The notes beneath the pieces were generated by a model that was not told where the DNA came from, did no database searches, and worked only from the letters and a program-made list of their open reading frames with translations. From NCBI GenBank assembly GCA_021732975.1, contig JAKFWC010000024.1:1-64000 (forward strand): a stretch of DNA of 64,000 nt, written 5' to 3'. Positions 54,201 through 63,854 of the stretch are shown here, one piece after another. Positions within the stretch are counted from its first letter, which is position 1. Each line of letters starts with the position of its first letter. This stretch comes from Planctomycetaceae bacterium. GTDB taxonomy: Bacteria > Planctomycetota > Planctomycetia > Planctomycetales > Planctomycetaceae. Both the position numbers and the translations under genes were made by a program.

Positions 54201-55940
54201 GTGGCTCCACCCCGCTCGCCATCGCTGCCACCCGTTGTTCCCGTGTCTGCCCATGAATGGCGATGGCTTGCGCTTGCCGTCATCCTCGGGGCGGCGATTC
54301 GGTTGATGTACCTCGACCGCATTGCCGTCGAGCACTTCGATGAAGGCGTGTATGCGGCGAACGTCTGGTTCGGGGCGGAGGAAGGCTACCAGTATCCGCT
54401 ACGACAGTTCTATGCGCCGCCGTTGTTGCCGGCGCTCATCGAGTGGTGTTACGTCGCTTGGGGGATGACCGGGCTGACGCCACCCGCGTGGTTGCCGATG
54501 GTCCCGAGTCTGTTGTGCGGGATCGCGACGATTCCCTCGGCGTGGTGGATCGCCCGGCGGTGGTTCGGACCGACGGCCGGGTACGCTGCGATGTGGCTGG
54601 TCGCATTGAATGAATTCCATGCGGCGTACAGTCGGACCGCGCTGACCGATGTTCCGGTAACGCTCGCCATCCTGTGGGCCGTCTTCACCGCTTGGCGGTT
54701 ACTACTAAATCCTACCATCAAAGCGGGACTGCTCACCGGCGGATTGACCGCCATCGCGTGGTGGCTGAAGTATTCTGGTTGGCTGCCACTCGCCATTCTG
54801 CTGGTCGGCGGCGCGGTCTTTCAATGTCTGATCCGGCCAGAAGAACGCCGCTGGAAGGCATGGGGCATAGCGACCACCGTCGCCATTCTGACTGCCGCTG
54901 CGTTGTGGATTCCCGTCTGGCGCGACTGCCTCGCCGTCGGCGGCTACAGCGCCGTCGCCGCCAACCACCGCGGGTACATCATGGGGTGGTCGTCTTGGTG
55001 GGCGAACTTCATCAGCCAGGCAGAGAAATTCGGCACCTATTCGACGCTGACGATCATCAGCTTGGCCATTGCCACTCAACCCTTAAACAAGGCTATGACC
55101 AGGACTCTCGGGATTGTCGTCCTCTTCGTGGTAATCGCTTTCATGACGAGCAGCCTTTGGTTCGTCCTGATTGGAGTTGCCATAGCGCAGATAGGCTATG
55201 GCATGGTCCGCTGGAAACGAGAAGAGTTAACGATTCCAGTGATTGCTGCTGCCACGCTCTCCACTACCTGGTTCTTTGGACTCCTTGTCACAACGCCGTT
55301 GTACCAGCCTTATCCGCGACTCCTGATGCCGTGGTGGATGGCCATCAGCCTTCTTCTTGGATGGGGTATGTCGGCATGGCAAACCACGCCAGCAGACTAT
55401 GGCCCGCTCATAGGAATGGACCGTCAAGGATTTCAAAACGATGGCACTGCGAGTGGTCGCCGTTCCTATGTTTGGCGAGGATTTCGCCGGACGGGTTTGG
55501 ATCTAATCTCGCTAATGTGGGGCGCGACCCTGCTAGTGGTCTTATTTGGAGTGATGCTCCATCAGCGTGTTTGGGAGAGGCGTTTCGATTTCCGCAAAGC
55601 CAGTTTTGCCATCGCGAAGGAAACGGAAGCAGCCACCGACACCGCCATCGCCCAAGTGTATGGTCTGCCGCCGGTGGTGTTGGCGTTGCGGGAGCGTGGG
55701 GTCGCCGCGGTCGTCTGTGGGGGACCCGAAGCGGCCGCGCGGTTGGCCGGGTCGTGGGTGATCGTCAGCAGCGACGCCGACCGGGATTCCACGTGGAACG
55801 ACCATTGGCCGAAAGTTGCCGACCAGTTTGAACTCGTCCGCACGATCCAGGTCCAACCGAGTTCCATCGTGAGGCTGGACAACGGCCCGATGCCGACCGA
55901 TCCACCGCCGGTCGAGGTGCGGGTCTATCGACACCGGTGA
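54201..55940 (+). CDS. GT39/ArnT-like membrane glycosyltransferase
   Basis: A 579-residue protein with about ten or more membrane helices in its first 440 residues. The first loop after helix 1 carries EHFDEGVYAAN, the acidic catalytic motif of the PMT/ArnT family, and helix-loop LLMPWWMA resembles the later conserved part. It probably transfers a sugar from a polyprenyl-phosphate donor to a lipid or protein on the outer face. A soluble domain (about 470-579) ends the protein. The start is GTG at 54201 by the reading frame; the ribosome-binding site is weak. A parS-like sequence lies inside it. Confidence 0.85.
   Translation: MAPPRSPSLPPVVPVSAHEWRWLALAVILGAAIRLMYLDRIAVEHFDEGVYAANVWFGAEEGYQYPLRQFYAPPLLPALIEWCYVAWGMTGLTPPAWLPMVPSLLCGIATIPSAWWIARRWFGPTAGYAAMWLVALNEFHAAYSRTALTDVPVTLAILWAVFTAWRLLLNPTIKAGLLTGGLTAIAWWLKYSGWLPLAILLVGGAVFQCLIRPEERRWKAWGIATTVAILTAAALWIPVWRDCLAVGGYSAVAANHRGYIMGWSSWWANFISQAEKFGTYSTLTIISLAIATQPLNKAMTRTLGIVVLFVVIAFMTSSLWFVLIGVAIAQIGYGMVRWKREELTIPVIAAATLSTTWFFGLLVTTPLYQPYPRLLMPWWMAISLLLGWGMSAWQTTPADYGPLIGMDRQGFQNDGTASGRRSYVWRGFRRTGLDLISLMWGATLLVVLFGVMLHQRVWERRFDFRKASFAIAKETEAATDTAIAQVYGLPPVVLALRERGVAAVVCGGPEAAARLAGSWVIVSSDADRDSTWNDHWPKVADQFELVRTIQVQPSSIVRLDNGPMPTDPPPVEVRVYRHR
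55785..55800. promoter_or_regulatory. Second parS-like sequence inside the glycosyltransferase gene
   Basis: GATTCCACGTGGAACG contains the 12-bp palindrome TTCCACGTGGAA and differs from the parS consensus TGTTCCACGTGGAACA mainly at its ends (GA for TG at the left, G for A at the right). It lies 434 bp upstream of parB. Confidence 0.45.
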
Positions 55941-55960
55941 ACGTTTAGACGCGACCCGAT

Positions 55961-56018
55961 AGGGGAGCGCTGCTTGGAACGCGCCGCCCGTGCTGTATGA
56001 CCTCCGCAGCGCTCCCCT
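55961..56018. repeat. Inverted repeat AGGGGAGCGCTGC before parB
   Basis: Perfect 13-bp arms at 55961-55973 and 56006-56018 around 32 bases. The outward flanks GCGACCCGAT and ACTTCGAGTCGC extend it imperfectly. Confidence 0.75.
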
Positions 56019-56233
56019 CCGCGGACTTCGAGTCGCGGCTAAACAAACCACCGGCAATTGCCGCCGACGGGGAATTTATCCGGGTCGCTGCAGGGTCCTG
56101 ATGACCCTGATCGGGACGGGGCCGTCTTGTCGTGATTCGGTCCCGTCAGTACAAGCACGAGGTGACTGGAACCGTCGCCTTTGGGGAGCACGTCCCGAGG
56201 GACCGCGGGCGACGACACGCAAGGAAGAGAATC

Positions 56234-57154
56234 ATGGACGATCAACAACTCACGCCCGAACCCGCCCGCCGCCGTCTCGGTCGCGGGCTGAATGCCCTGC
56301 TCGGCACCGGCTCGTTCGGTGACGAACCGTCGACCTCGGGGAATGATTCTTCGGAGGTCCATGTCGACCTCATCGAACGGAACCCGTTCCAACCACGGCA
56401 GGAGTTTGAAGCGGGAGCCATCAACGAACTCGCTGACAGCATCCGGACCCACGGCGTCCTCCAACCGCTCTTAGTCCGGACGACGGGGGACACCTACCAA
56501 CTCATCGCCGGGGAACGCCGGCTGATTGCGGCGAAGAAGGCCGGGCTCGAGATCGTTCCGTGCCGGGTGTTGTCACTCACCGATCAGCAGGTGTGCGAAG
56601 TCTCGCTCGAGGAGAACCTCAAGCGGCAAGACCTCAACGTGCTGGAAAAGGCGCGGGCCTTCCAGGACTACTTGAACCGGTTCCAATGCCCCATCGAAGA
56701 ACTCGGCCGGCGGTTGAGCCTTGACCGTTCGACCGTGAGCAATATGCTGCGGCTGCTGGAGCTCCCGGCGGCGATTCAAACCGACCTGCTGTCGAACAAG
56801 ATCACAGCCGGACATGCCCGGGCGATTCTGTCGCTGGATGAACCACGGCAGTTGGCGCTGTGCGAAAAGATCCAGAAGGAAGGTCTCTCGGTTCGCAAGA
56901 CCGAAGAGGCGGTCCGAACGCTACTCGCCGAGTCGGGTGACACGATTCCGTTCCCGGGACCGGACGCGAAGCCGGGCAAGTCGAAGCCGGAGATGACGGC
57001 TCACATCCTGTCGTTGCAGGACCAGTTGAGAGACATGCTGGCGACCAAGGTCGAGATCAAACTGAAGAAGAAAGACGCCGGACAGATCGTGATCGACTTC
57101 GTCAACAATGACGACTTCGAGCGATTACTGGGAAAACTGCGTCGCGCAGCGTGA
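56234..57154 (+). CDS. parB: Chromosome-partitioning protein ParB
   Basis: A 306-residue ParB. The N-terminal domain contains the CTPase/DNA-clamp region (NPFQPRQEF, ELADSIRTHGVLQPLLVRTT) and the box YQLIAGERRLIAAKKAGLEI. Standard ParB has GERRxRA, so the last Arg is replaced by Ile here. A helix-turn-helix region follows (IEELGRRLSLDRSTVSNMLR), then the C-terminal dimerisation part. ATG at 56234 has AAGGAAG upstream. No parA is in the window. A parS site (57218-57233) lies 64 bp after the stop. Confidence 0.96.
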   Translation: MDDQQLTPEPARRRLGRGLNALLGTGSFGDEPSTSGNDSSEVHVDLIERNPFQPRQEFEAGAINELADSIRTHGVLQPLLVRTTGDTYQLIAGERRLIAAKKAGLEIVPCRVLSLTDQQVCEVSLEENLKRQDLNVLEKARAFQDYLNRFQCPIEELGRRLSLDRSTVSNMLRLLELPAAIQTDLLSNKITAGHARAILSLDEPRQLALCEKIQKEGLSVRKTEEAVRTLLAESGDTIPFPGPDAKPGKSKPEMTAHILSLQDQLRDMLATKVEIKLKKKDAGQIVIDFVNNDDFERLLGKLRRAA

Positions 57155-57188
57155 ACCTGCGCGGCGTTTCGTGTATCACAATAGACAT

Positions 57189-57210
57189 CCCAGAGAAGGC
57201 ATTCTCTGGG
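57189..57210 (+). terminator. Hairpin after parB
   Basis: A 9-bp perfect stem CCCAGAGAA / TTCTCTGGG with a GGCA loop and no U-tract; 8 bp before parS. Confidence 0.55.
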
Positions 57211-57217
57211 CGTCGGA

Positions 57218-57233
57218 TGTTCCACGTGGAACG
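57218..57233. promoter_or_regulatory. parS centromere site
   Basis: TGTTCCACGTGGAACG matches the widely conserved parS consensus (TGTTNCACGTGNAACA) at 15 of 16 positions and contains the perfect palindrome GTTCCACGTGGAAC. It lies immediately downstream of parB, as expected for an origin-proximal partition site. Confidence 0.85.
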
Positions 57234-57280
57234 CCCATGTTGACTACACGGGTCCGTTCCGCCTAGACTGCGTGTTCACT

Positions 57281-57940
<660 letters not shown>

Positions 57941-58165
57941 GAAACTCGCTATCCTGCGAATCGATCACTCCGTTCCCGCTATGATGGTGATGTCCGTGCC
58001 GTGATGATGGATGTGCAAAGACGGCTGTAAGGGTTGCGAAAAGAAGGGGCTGTCCGATCCTCGAGCGATGTTGGCATGCTTGGAGAAATTGAAGGCGTGA
58101 TCTCGCCAGACAGCGATTTTGGTGTACGACGACTCAATCCCCGTTTCAATCAAGGAACTCTGTGT

Positions 58166-59284
58166 ATGCTTGATTGTACCATCTTGCTCGCGATCGTTGC
58201 CGGAATGTGGTCGGGATTGCCACTCGTGGCTGCCGAAGCGGTGGTGATTGCGCGCGGGGAGGGGAAGCAGACTCCCAAGCAACCGCAGGTGGTGTTGGCG
58301 GAAGATGGTTCGATCCACGTCGCCTTCGGGATTGGCGAGTGGGTGCACTACAGTTGCTCCCGCGACAGCGGCAAGTCCTTTTCCCCGGCAGTCGAAGCTT
58401 TCCGCTGCCCCAATTTGTCATTGGGCATGCGCCGTGGACCGCGCATTGCTCTCGTCGGCATGACGCCAGTCATCACCGCGATTGGCGGGCCGCAAGGCAA
58501 GGGACGCGATGGCGACCTTCACGCTTGGCGATTGATTCCCGAGAGTGGTGCGTGGTCCGGCCCCGTCAATGTGAACGACACACCCGCATCGGCACGAGAA
58601 GGCCTGCACGGCATGGCTGCCGGTCCCAACGGCAGCGTCTGGTGCACCTGGCTCGATCTCCGTTCGGGAAAGACGGAAATCTATGCGGCGCGTTCGACAG
58701 ACGGTGGGGCAACTTGGGGGGCGAATCAGCTCGTCTATCACTCACCCAGCGGCAGCGTCTGTGAATGTTGTCACCCGTCCATCGCCGTGGATGTTGCGGG
58801 CAAGGTCTCCATTCTGTTCCGCAATTCTGTGGGTGGTAACCGCGACATGTATGTGACCACCTCCGCCGACGGCGAGCGGTTTACACCAGCCAAAAAACTC
58901 GGGACGGGAACCTGGAAGCTGGATGCCTGCCCGATGGATGGCGGCATGCTCTCGGTGGATGGTAAAGAGCGGCTCTATACCGTCTGGCGTCGAGACAAGT
59001 CCCTCTTCCTCACGAGCGGTGGTCCCAAAGAAATATCGCTGGGGTTCGGCGAGCAACCGTGGCTGGCCGCGACCGCGGCAGGACCAATCGCGGTCTGGGT
59101 CAATCGTCGCGAAGGGGATTTGTGGATGCTGCGGCCAAAAGCCAAGGAACCAACAAAAATCGCGTCTGACGCACGCGATCCGGTTGTCGTCGCTGTGCCG
59201 GGGAAAGATCAAGCCGTGATGTGCTGGGAAGGCCGGACTGGCAGCCAGCGAGCCTTGCTGGCGTCCGTCGTCGATCTCAAGTGA
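58166..59284 (+). CDS. Exported sialidase-fold (BNR/Asp-box) protein
   Basis: A 372-residue exported protein with signal MLDCTILLAIVAGMWSGLPL (continuing VAAEA). The six-bladed sialidase-type propeller is shown by Asp-boxes SRDSGKSF (about 72-79) and STDGGATWG, and by aromatic strands such as IYAARSTDGGATWG and HAWRLIPESGAWSG. A CECCHPS motif (about 198-204) with three Cys may bind metal. The usual sialidase Arg triad cannot be confirmed by eye, so glycosidase activity is uncertain. ATG at 58166 is preferred because the signal begins there and AAGGA precedes it. Confidence 0.78.
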   Translation: MLDCTILLAIVAGMWSGLPLVAAEAVVIARGEGKQTPKQPQVVLAEDGSIHVAFGIGEWVHYSCSRDSGKSFSPAVEAFRCPNLSLGMRRGPRIALVGMTPVITAIGGPQGKGRDGDLHAWRLIPESGAWSGPVNVNDTPASAREGLHGMAAGPNGSVWCTWLDLRSGKTEIYAARSTDGGATWGANQLVYHSPSGSVCECCHPSIAVDVAGKVSILFRNSVGGNRDMYVTTSADGERFTPAKKLGTGTWKLDACPMDGGMLSVDGKERLYTVWRRDKSLFLTSGGPKEISLGFGEQPWLAATAAGPIAVWVNRREGDLWMLRPKAKEPTKIASDARDPVVVAVPGKDQAVMCWEGRTGSQRALLASVVDLK

Positions 59285-59706
59285 AACACCATGAACTGAA
59301 GATCAGAACACAATGAGTCGCATCGATTTCTTTCTGCCAAATGCTGCGTTCGCGTTTTGACGGCTGCATGCGCTCCCACTCCGCTGCCACCGGTACCAAC
59401 CGTCAACCATGCAGCACATGCGCACCATGCTCATGTCTCATCCACGCCGGCGATCGTCGCCTTCGAGAATTTGCCGGGGCATGCCGGAAATACCCCCACC
59501 GGCTTTGCACTCTGCTCAGAAAGATTGGCGACAGAATTTAGGGCTCTGGGTGGCCAAGGTATTGCTGGATCACTTCCGATCCACAGCCATTTTTGAATTG
59601 CCAGTGAATTTGAATGGTGCGTCGTGGGCGAGGCTCACCGGAGTACCAGTGTCTTCGCCCACGTCGAGATGGATCGCTGGAATGTGTGGTGCAGACCGCT
59701 TACCAC
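59285..59706. other. Intergenic region with no supported gene
   Basis: 422 bp between convergent genes. A stretch from about 59357 reads LTAACAPTPLPPVPT with HAAHAHHAH and then LPGHAGNTPTGFA before stopping. It looks like the start of a His-rich lipoprotein but lacks a start codon in frame, so it may be a decayed gene. I make no gene call. Confidence 0.4.
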
Positions 59707-60921
59707 TCAGTCGGCTTCGATCTCGGTGTAACCATCCGCACGGCGTTCAAAAACCAGCGGGTGATCGGATTGCGGGTCGGCAACGCGGAGGGCAATGCGG
59801 CCGTCGAGGACATCGGTGAGGAGGTCGCCACACACCTCGGCCCGCCAGCCAGCGGTGAGGCGCGGCGGTTCACCATCCTGCTCACCATAAACGTGCCAGC
59901 GGACGAGGTGCCGCAGGTCGGCGACTTTCCCCACGAGCGCCATCGACACGTTCAACTCCGCACAACGGTTGGCCAGTGCAAGGCCGAGGAGTTGCCCGAC
60001 GACCTGCTCATCGTGCGATTTGTCGTCGTCGAGGGACTTGGGCAGCGTCGGACATTCCGATGGCGGGGTGGCCATGCCGGCGGCAATCGCGGCCAGCATC
60101 GCCGGGGCGGCTTTCTTGTACTCGGGGCGGTTAAGGTCGCGACAAGCCAGGAGATCAGCTTCGGTGGTAGGGCGACGACGGGCGAGTTCCACCACGAGAT
60201 CGTCACGGAGAATCTTGCGCACGGGCCGGTTGCGGGCGGCTCCTTCCGCATCCCGCCATTCGTAGATGGCCTTAACAACAGCAAGGTCTTTGGAAGAGAG
60301 CCGCTGCAGCCCCGGCAGCCGTTGCCAGGCATTCGGCCCCCGCTCGGCAGCCACTTCGTAGATCATGCGTTGCAATTCGGCTTCGACCCAGTGCAACCGC
60401 TTTTGCGACTGCAACGACCGTCGCTGCTTATCCCAGATTTCGAGAACGTGCTTCACGTCATCGAGCGCATAGGCAATCTGCGGATCGGTGAGCGGACGCC
60501 GTCGCCAGTCGGTGCGGGTTTCACGACCATGCGCGGTCCGACCGAGCACACGCTTGACGAGTGCTTCGTAACCCAACGGAAAACTGCGACTGCGGAGCCC
60601 TTCGGCGACCTGCACGTCCCAGAGCTTGCCGGGAGGAGCGGACGCGAACGCCAGGCAATAGCGAACTTCTTCGCGACCGCCGTGGACGATGATCGAGGTC
60701 TTGTCATCCGCCATGATCTCCCACCAGCGGGAGAGATCCGTCACTTCGTAAGGATCAACGGCGACACAGCGTTCGCGCGTGGCCAGTTGAACCAGGCAGA
60801 GTTCCGGACGGTAGGTAAACTCGGAGACGAACTCGGTATCGAAGGCGACCGCACCCGATTGCACGATGTGATCGCACAGTTCGTCGAACGCCGCTTGATC
60901 GGTGATTAAGGATGTCGTCAT
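59707..60921 (-). CDS. RNase D-like 3'-5' exonuclease with HRDC domain
   Basis: A 404-residue protein: DEDDy exonuclease domain (about 1-190) and HRDC domain(s) (about 210-400). The metal acids are Asp and Glu in FDTEF (Exo I) and Asp with the Tyr in PQIAYALDDV (Exo III). At Exo II, where RNase D usually has an Asp in a H-x-x-R-x-D motif, this protein reads HGGREEVRY with Glu. It processes tRNA or other RNA 3' ends in the family. ATG at 60921 is used; a longer frame to 60966 adds no known sequence. Confidence 0.9.
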   Translation of the reverse strand: MTTSLITDQAAFDELCDHIVQSGAVAFDTEFVSEFTYRPELCLVQLATRERCVAVDPYEVTDLSRWWEIMADDKTSIIVHGGREEVRYCLAFASAPPGKLWDVQVAEGLRSRSFPLGYEALVKRVLGRTAHGRETRTDWRRRPLTDPQIAYALDDVKHVLEIWDKQRRSLQSQKRLHWVEAELQRMIYEVAAERGPNAWQRLPGLQRLSSKDLAVVKAIYEWRDAEGAARNRPVRKILRDDLVVELARRRPTTEADLLACRDLNRPEYKKAAPAMLAAIAAGMATPPSECPTLPKSLDDDKSHDEQVVGQLLGLALANRCAELNVSMALVGKVADLRHLVRWHVYGEQDGEPPRLTAGWRAEVCGDLLTDVLDGRIALRVADPQSDHPLVFERRADGYTEIEAD

Positions 60922-61196
60922 GACTTGCGATGGAAGAGCCGATTTCACATCGGCGGCTTCGGTCAACCTGTCCCATCGGCCCCGCGAGTTTGGTTGAGCA
61001 ATCGCCGCCCCCGCGCATCGCCACCCGGCTGGCCCCGGCCGAGTAACGTTCTACGTTGTAGACCGGTCATCGTCTCACGTAAGCAACGGGTCTGGCAAGG
61101 GTCAGTGAAAGTTTTTCCGGTCGACATCAATTCGTTATGTTGGGAAGAACGAATTAACGCCGACTTTGCCATCTGCGAAACGCAAGCGACGGATGA

Positions 61197-61712
61197 TCAA
61201 TTCACCTTGACCAATTCCACGATGAAGTGGAGTGTTGCGCCGGGCGGGATATCTGGCGGAAAACCGCGCTCGCCGTAGCCCATGGCGGAGGGGATCTCCA
61301 CCTCGATCATGCCACCTTCGCCGATGAGTTGCAGGCCTTCTGTCCAGCCGGGAATCACGCCATTCAGCGGAAAAGGCGTGGGTTCGTTCCGCTTGTAGGA
61401 ACTATCGAATTCCTTGCCGTCATCCAGCCAACCACGGTAGTGCGCCACTACCGAGTCCGACGCTTTCGGTTTGCGACCTTCCGACTTTCGACGAATGCGG
61501 TATTTCAACCCGGACTCGGTCGTCGTGAATTCTTCTGGAGCATCTGCATCGACCGGGCCGGGTTTGGCACCCATATCACTGATTCCTGGAGCTGTCGGAA
61601 CGGGAGCCTCATTGGCACCGGATTTCGGTGCCGGGGGAGCTTCGCATCCCGAAACCATCAACACGACCAAGGCTACGGGAAGTACAATTTTGCCGGGGAG
61701 AAATCGGGACAT
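61197..61712 (-). CDS. FKBP-type peptidyl-prolyl isomerase lipoprotein
   Basis: A 171-residue lipoprotein: signal PGKIVLPVALVVLMVSGCEA (lipobox VSGC), a Pro/Ala linker (about 25-60), and an FKBP domain (about 65-171) with VAHYRGWLDDGKEFDSSYKR, GVIPGWTEGLQLIGEGGMIE, IPSAMGYGERGFPPDIPPGA and TLHFIVELVKV. The conserved active-site residues (Tyr, Phe-Asp, Trp, Tyr-Gly) are in place. It probably assists folding at the envelope. ATG 61712 is chosen at the signal; ATG 61724 is possible. Confidence 0.92.
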   Translation of the reverse strand: MSRFLPGKIVLPVALVVLMVSGCEAPPAPKSGANEAPVPTAPGISDMGAKPGPVDADAPEEFTTTESGLKYRIRRKSEGRKPKASDSVVAHYRGWLDDGKEFDSSYKRNEPTPFPLNGVIPGWTEGLQLIGEGGMIEVEIPSAMGYGERGFPPDIPPGATLHFIVELVKVN

Positions 61713-61955
61713 CAAAGGTCTCATGCGACAGTAAAGGGACGAAAATGTCGGGAAGACAGCTCCCGCCGATCGTCACGAGGGTATCGCCCGTCCGGCTGGC
61801 TTTCCAGCCACCATCGTTATAACCGGAGCGCCGGCACGGCCGGTCATTCACCTCACCGCGCCCAGGAAATGATTCTGAAATCCCACGCGTGGGCATGACC
61901 TACATTCCCTTCGTGGCCCCAGACGTGTCTTTCCTGATTGAGCTTTCCGATTCCC

Positions 61956-62891
61956 ATGAGCATCAATTGGACAAACCTCCGGAAAGAGCTCATCGGCGAC
62001 CGGACGAAGTCGGTGCTTCCGCCGTCGATCAAGCTGCCGATGCTTCCACAGGCGCTGACGGAATTCCTTCACCGAGCCGAAGATCCGAATTCCGGCGTCA
62101 ACGAACTCGGCAAGATCATTCAATCCGACAGCGGTTTGACGTGTGAACTGCTGCGTTATGTGAACTCGTCCTCCATCGGTCTCCGACAAAAGGTGTCGAC
62201 GGCGCCGCAAGCCGTCTCTCTGTTGGGCATCCGTCCTACCAAGTTATTTTTGATGTCCGCGGGCGTACAGAATGCCATGAAGGCGTGCAAATCGCGGTTG
62301 ATGAACATTCAATCGTTCTGGACCACGAATCTCGAAAGGGCGTTGTTCTCGCGCGAGATCGCGGTGTTATTACGGGTCAGTCCTGAACTCGCCTACGCCG
62401 GCAGCATGCTGCACGACTTCCTGCTCCCGATGCTGTGCAACGAGCTCTTCGATCAGTACTACCAGTTCGTGCAGACGCCGGAAAATATCCGCCGACCGTT
62501 GGTCGCCTACGAGAAAGAAGTGCTGGGGTGGGATCACGCGCTGGCAACGGCGCAAGTGATGTCTGGCTGGGAATTCCCGGACGACCTCATCTGCTGCGTC
62601 CTCTTACATCATGGCGGATTAGCGACCCTCTGCGATCCGGAGATCGGTCGATCGGCAGCCGCTGCGGTGGCGGTGGCCGCGCTGATGCCGGACACACTGC
62701 GTCAACCGGGCGATGGCCTGGCCGAATTGATCAAACTTGAGCAGATCTGGCCGCAGTTCAATTTGAAAGAATTGGCTGGCAAAGTCCAGTCGCAACTCGA
62801 GGCTGCTTCGGCGCAGGCAGGACAGCATTTCTCACTGGCGCGCCGCCTCGAAAAAGCCCGCGCGGCACTCCCCGAAACCGTGGTTCGATAA
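61956..62891 (+). CDS. HDOD-domain signalling protein (first of tandem pair)
   Basis: A 311-residue protein consisting mainly of an HDOD domain: SVLPPSIKLPMLPQALTEFL, IIQSDSGLTCELLRYVNSSS with IGLRQKVSTAPQAVSLLGIR, SFWTTNLERALFSREIA, then ELAYAGSMLHDFLLPML and FPDDLICCVLLHHGG. HDOD proteins lack the HD-GYP catalytic set and act as signalling scaffolds in motility, DNA-damage or c-di-GMP pathways. It is followed after 9 bp by a paralogue. ATG at 61956 was selected; an upstream TTG extends the frame by six codons. Confidence 0.88.
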   Translation: MSINWTNLRKELIGDRTKSVLPPSIKLPMLPQALTEFLHRAEDPNSGVNELGKIIQSDSGLTCELLRYVNSSSIGLRQKVSTAPQAVSLLGIRPTKLFLMSAGVQNAMKACKSRLMNIQSFWTTNLERALFSREIAVLLRVSPELAYAGSMLHDFLLPMLCNELFDQYYQFVQTPENIRRPLVAYEKEVLGWDHALATAQVMSGWEFPDDLICCVLLHHGGLATLCDPEIGRSAAAAVAVAALMPDTLRQPGDGLAELIKLEQIWPQFNLKELAGKVQSQLEAASAQAGQHFSLARRLEKARAALPETVVR

Positions 62892-62900
62892 GGATCGATC

Positions 62901-63854
62901 ATGTCGGATATGGATTGGTCCGCCATCCGCGAAGAAGCGCTGGGACAGTTCACGCTGGCGGCGTTACCCCCTTCCATTTCCTTGCCTGCGTTTCCGCATG
63001 CAGTCACCCGCTTCATCGAACGTTCCAAAGATGAATCGGCATCGCTCAAGCAGCTTGCGGCGATTGTGGAAACGGATGCCGGATTGACGATCGAATTACT
63101 GAAACACGTCAATTCGTCGTTCGTTGGCCTGCGCGAAAAAGCTCGAACGGTACAGCAGGCGTTGTCGTTGCTGGGGATCCGTCAAAGCAAGATGCTGCTA
63201 ATCACGACAGGGACGCAGGCCGCGGTCCTTTCTCGAAAATCGAAGCTGATCAATCAGGCCTGCTTCTGGAACGCGTGTTTGCAGAAGGCGATCTTTGCAA
63301 GGATCGTTGCCAAGATGTTGAAAGCCGATGCGGATGTCGCATTCGCCGGGGCGTTGCTGCAAGACTATTTGCTGCCCGTGCTGACGAACGATTTGTACGA
63401 GCGGTATGCCGGATTTATTGAGAATCGCGCGAACGAATCGGAGTCGCTCTGTGAATATGAGCGTCCGCTGTTTGGATGGGATCACGCCACGGCGGCAGCG
63501 TTACTGGCCCATCGCTGGAAGCTGCCGGACGATCTGATCTGCTGTTTGCTGTTCCATCACCGTGGGTTGCACGCGCTGGCGGACAAGCAACTCGGCCGGA
63601 CGGCCGTCGCCGCGGTGGCGCTCTCCGCGTTGCTGCCGGATCAGTTGCGACAGCAATACAACGGTCTGGAACAACTGCTTCTGCTGCAGGAAAAATGGCC
63701 GGCGTTTCAGTTGCGTGAGATCGTCGAGCAAGTCGACCGCGAACACGCCGAAATGGGGATGGGGGTCAGCAATGACTTCCCGCTGGCCCGGCGATGCAAG
63801 GCGGCGCTGGAAAGCAGCGAGTCTAACAATTCGCTCTTCGCCGCTGCGTCGTGA
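62901..63854 (+). CDS. HDOD-domain signalling protein (second of tandem pair)
   Basis: A 317-residue paralogue of the preceding protein, aligning through the whole length: [40 protein letters not shown] with [57 protein letters not shown] and [26 protein letters not shown] precedes the ATG. The two were probably formed by tandem duplication and may pair. No sensor kinase or GGDEF gene is in view to indicate the pathway. Confidence 0.88.
   Translation: MSDMDWSAIREEALGQFTLAALPPSISLPAFPHAVTRFIERSKDESASLKQLAAIVETDAGLTIELLKHVNSSFVGLREKARTVQQALSLLGIRQSKMLLITTGTQAAVLSRKSKLINQACFWNACLQKAIFARIVAKMLKADADVAFAGALLQDYLLPVLTNDLYERYAGFIENRANESESLCEYERPLFGWDHATAAALLAHRWKLPDDLICCLLFHHRGLHALADKQLGRTAVAAVALSALLPDQLRQQYNGLEQLLLLQEKWPAFQLREIVEQVDREHAEMGMGVSNDFPLARRCKAALESSESNNSLFAAAS

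Noticed and set aside
59341..59640. Possible His-rich lipoprotein between the sialidase-fold and RNase D genes
   Set aside because: A lipobox-like LTAAC followed by a His-rich run is visible, but there is no in-frame start and the frame ends early; at best a decayed fragment.
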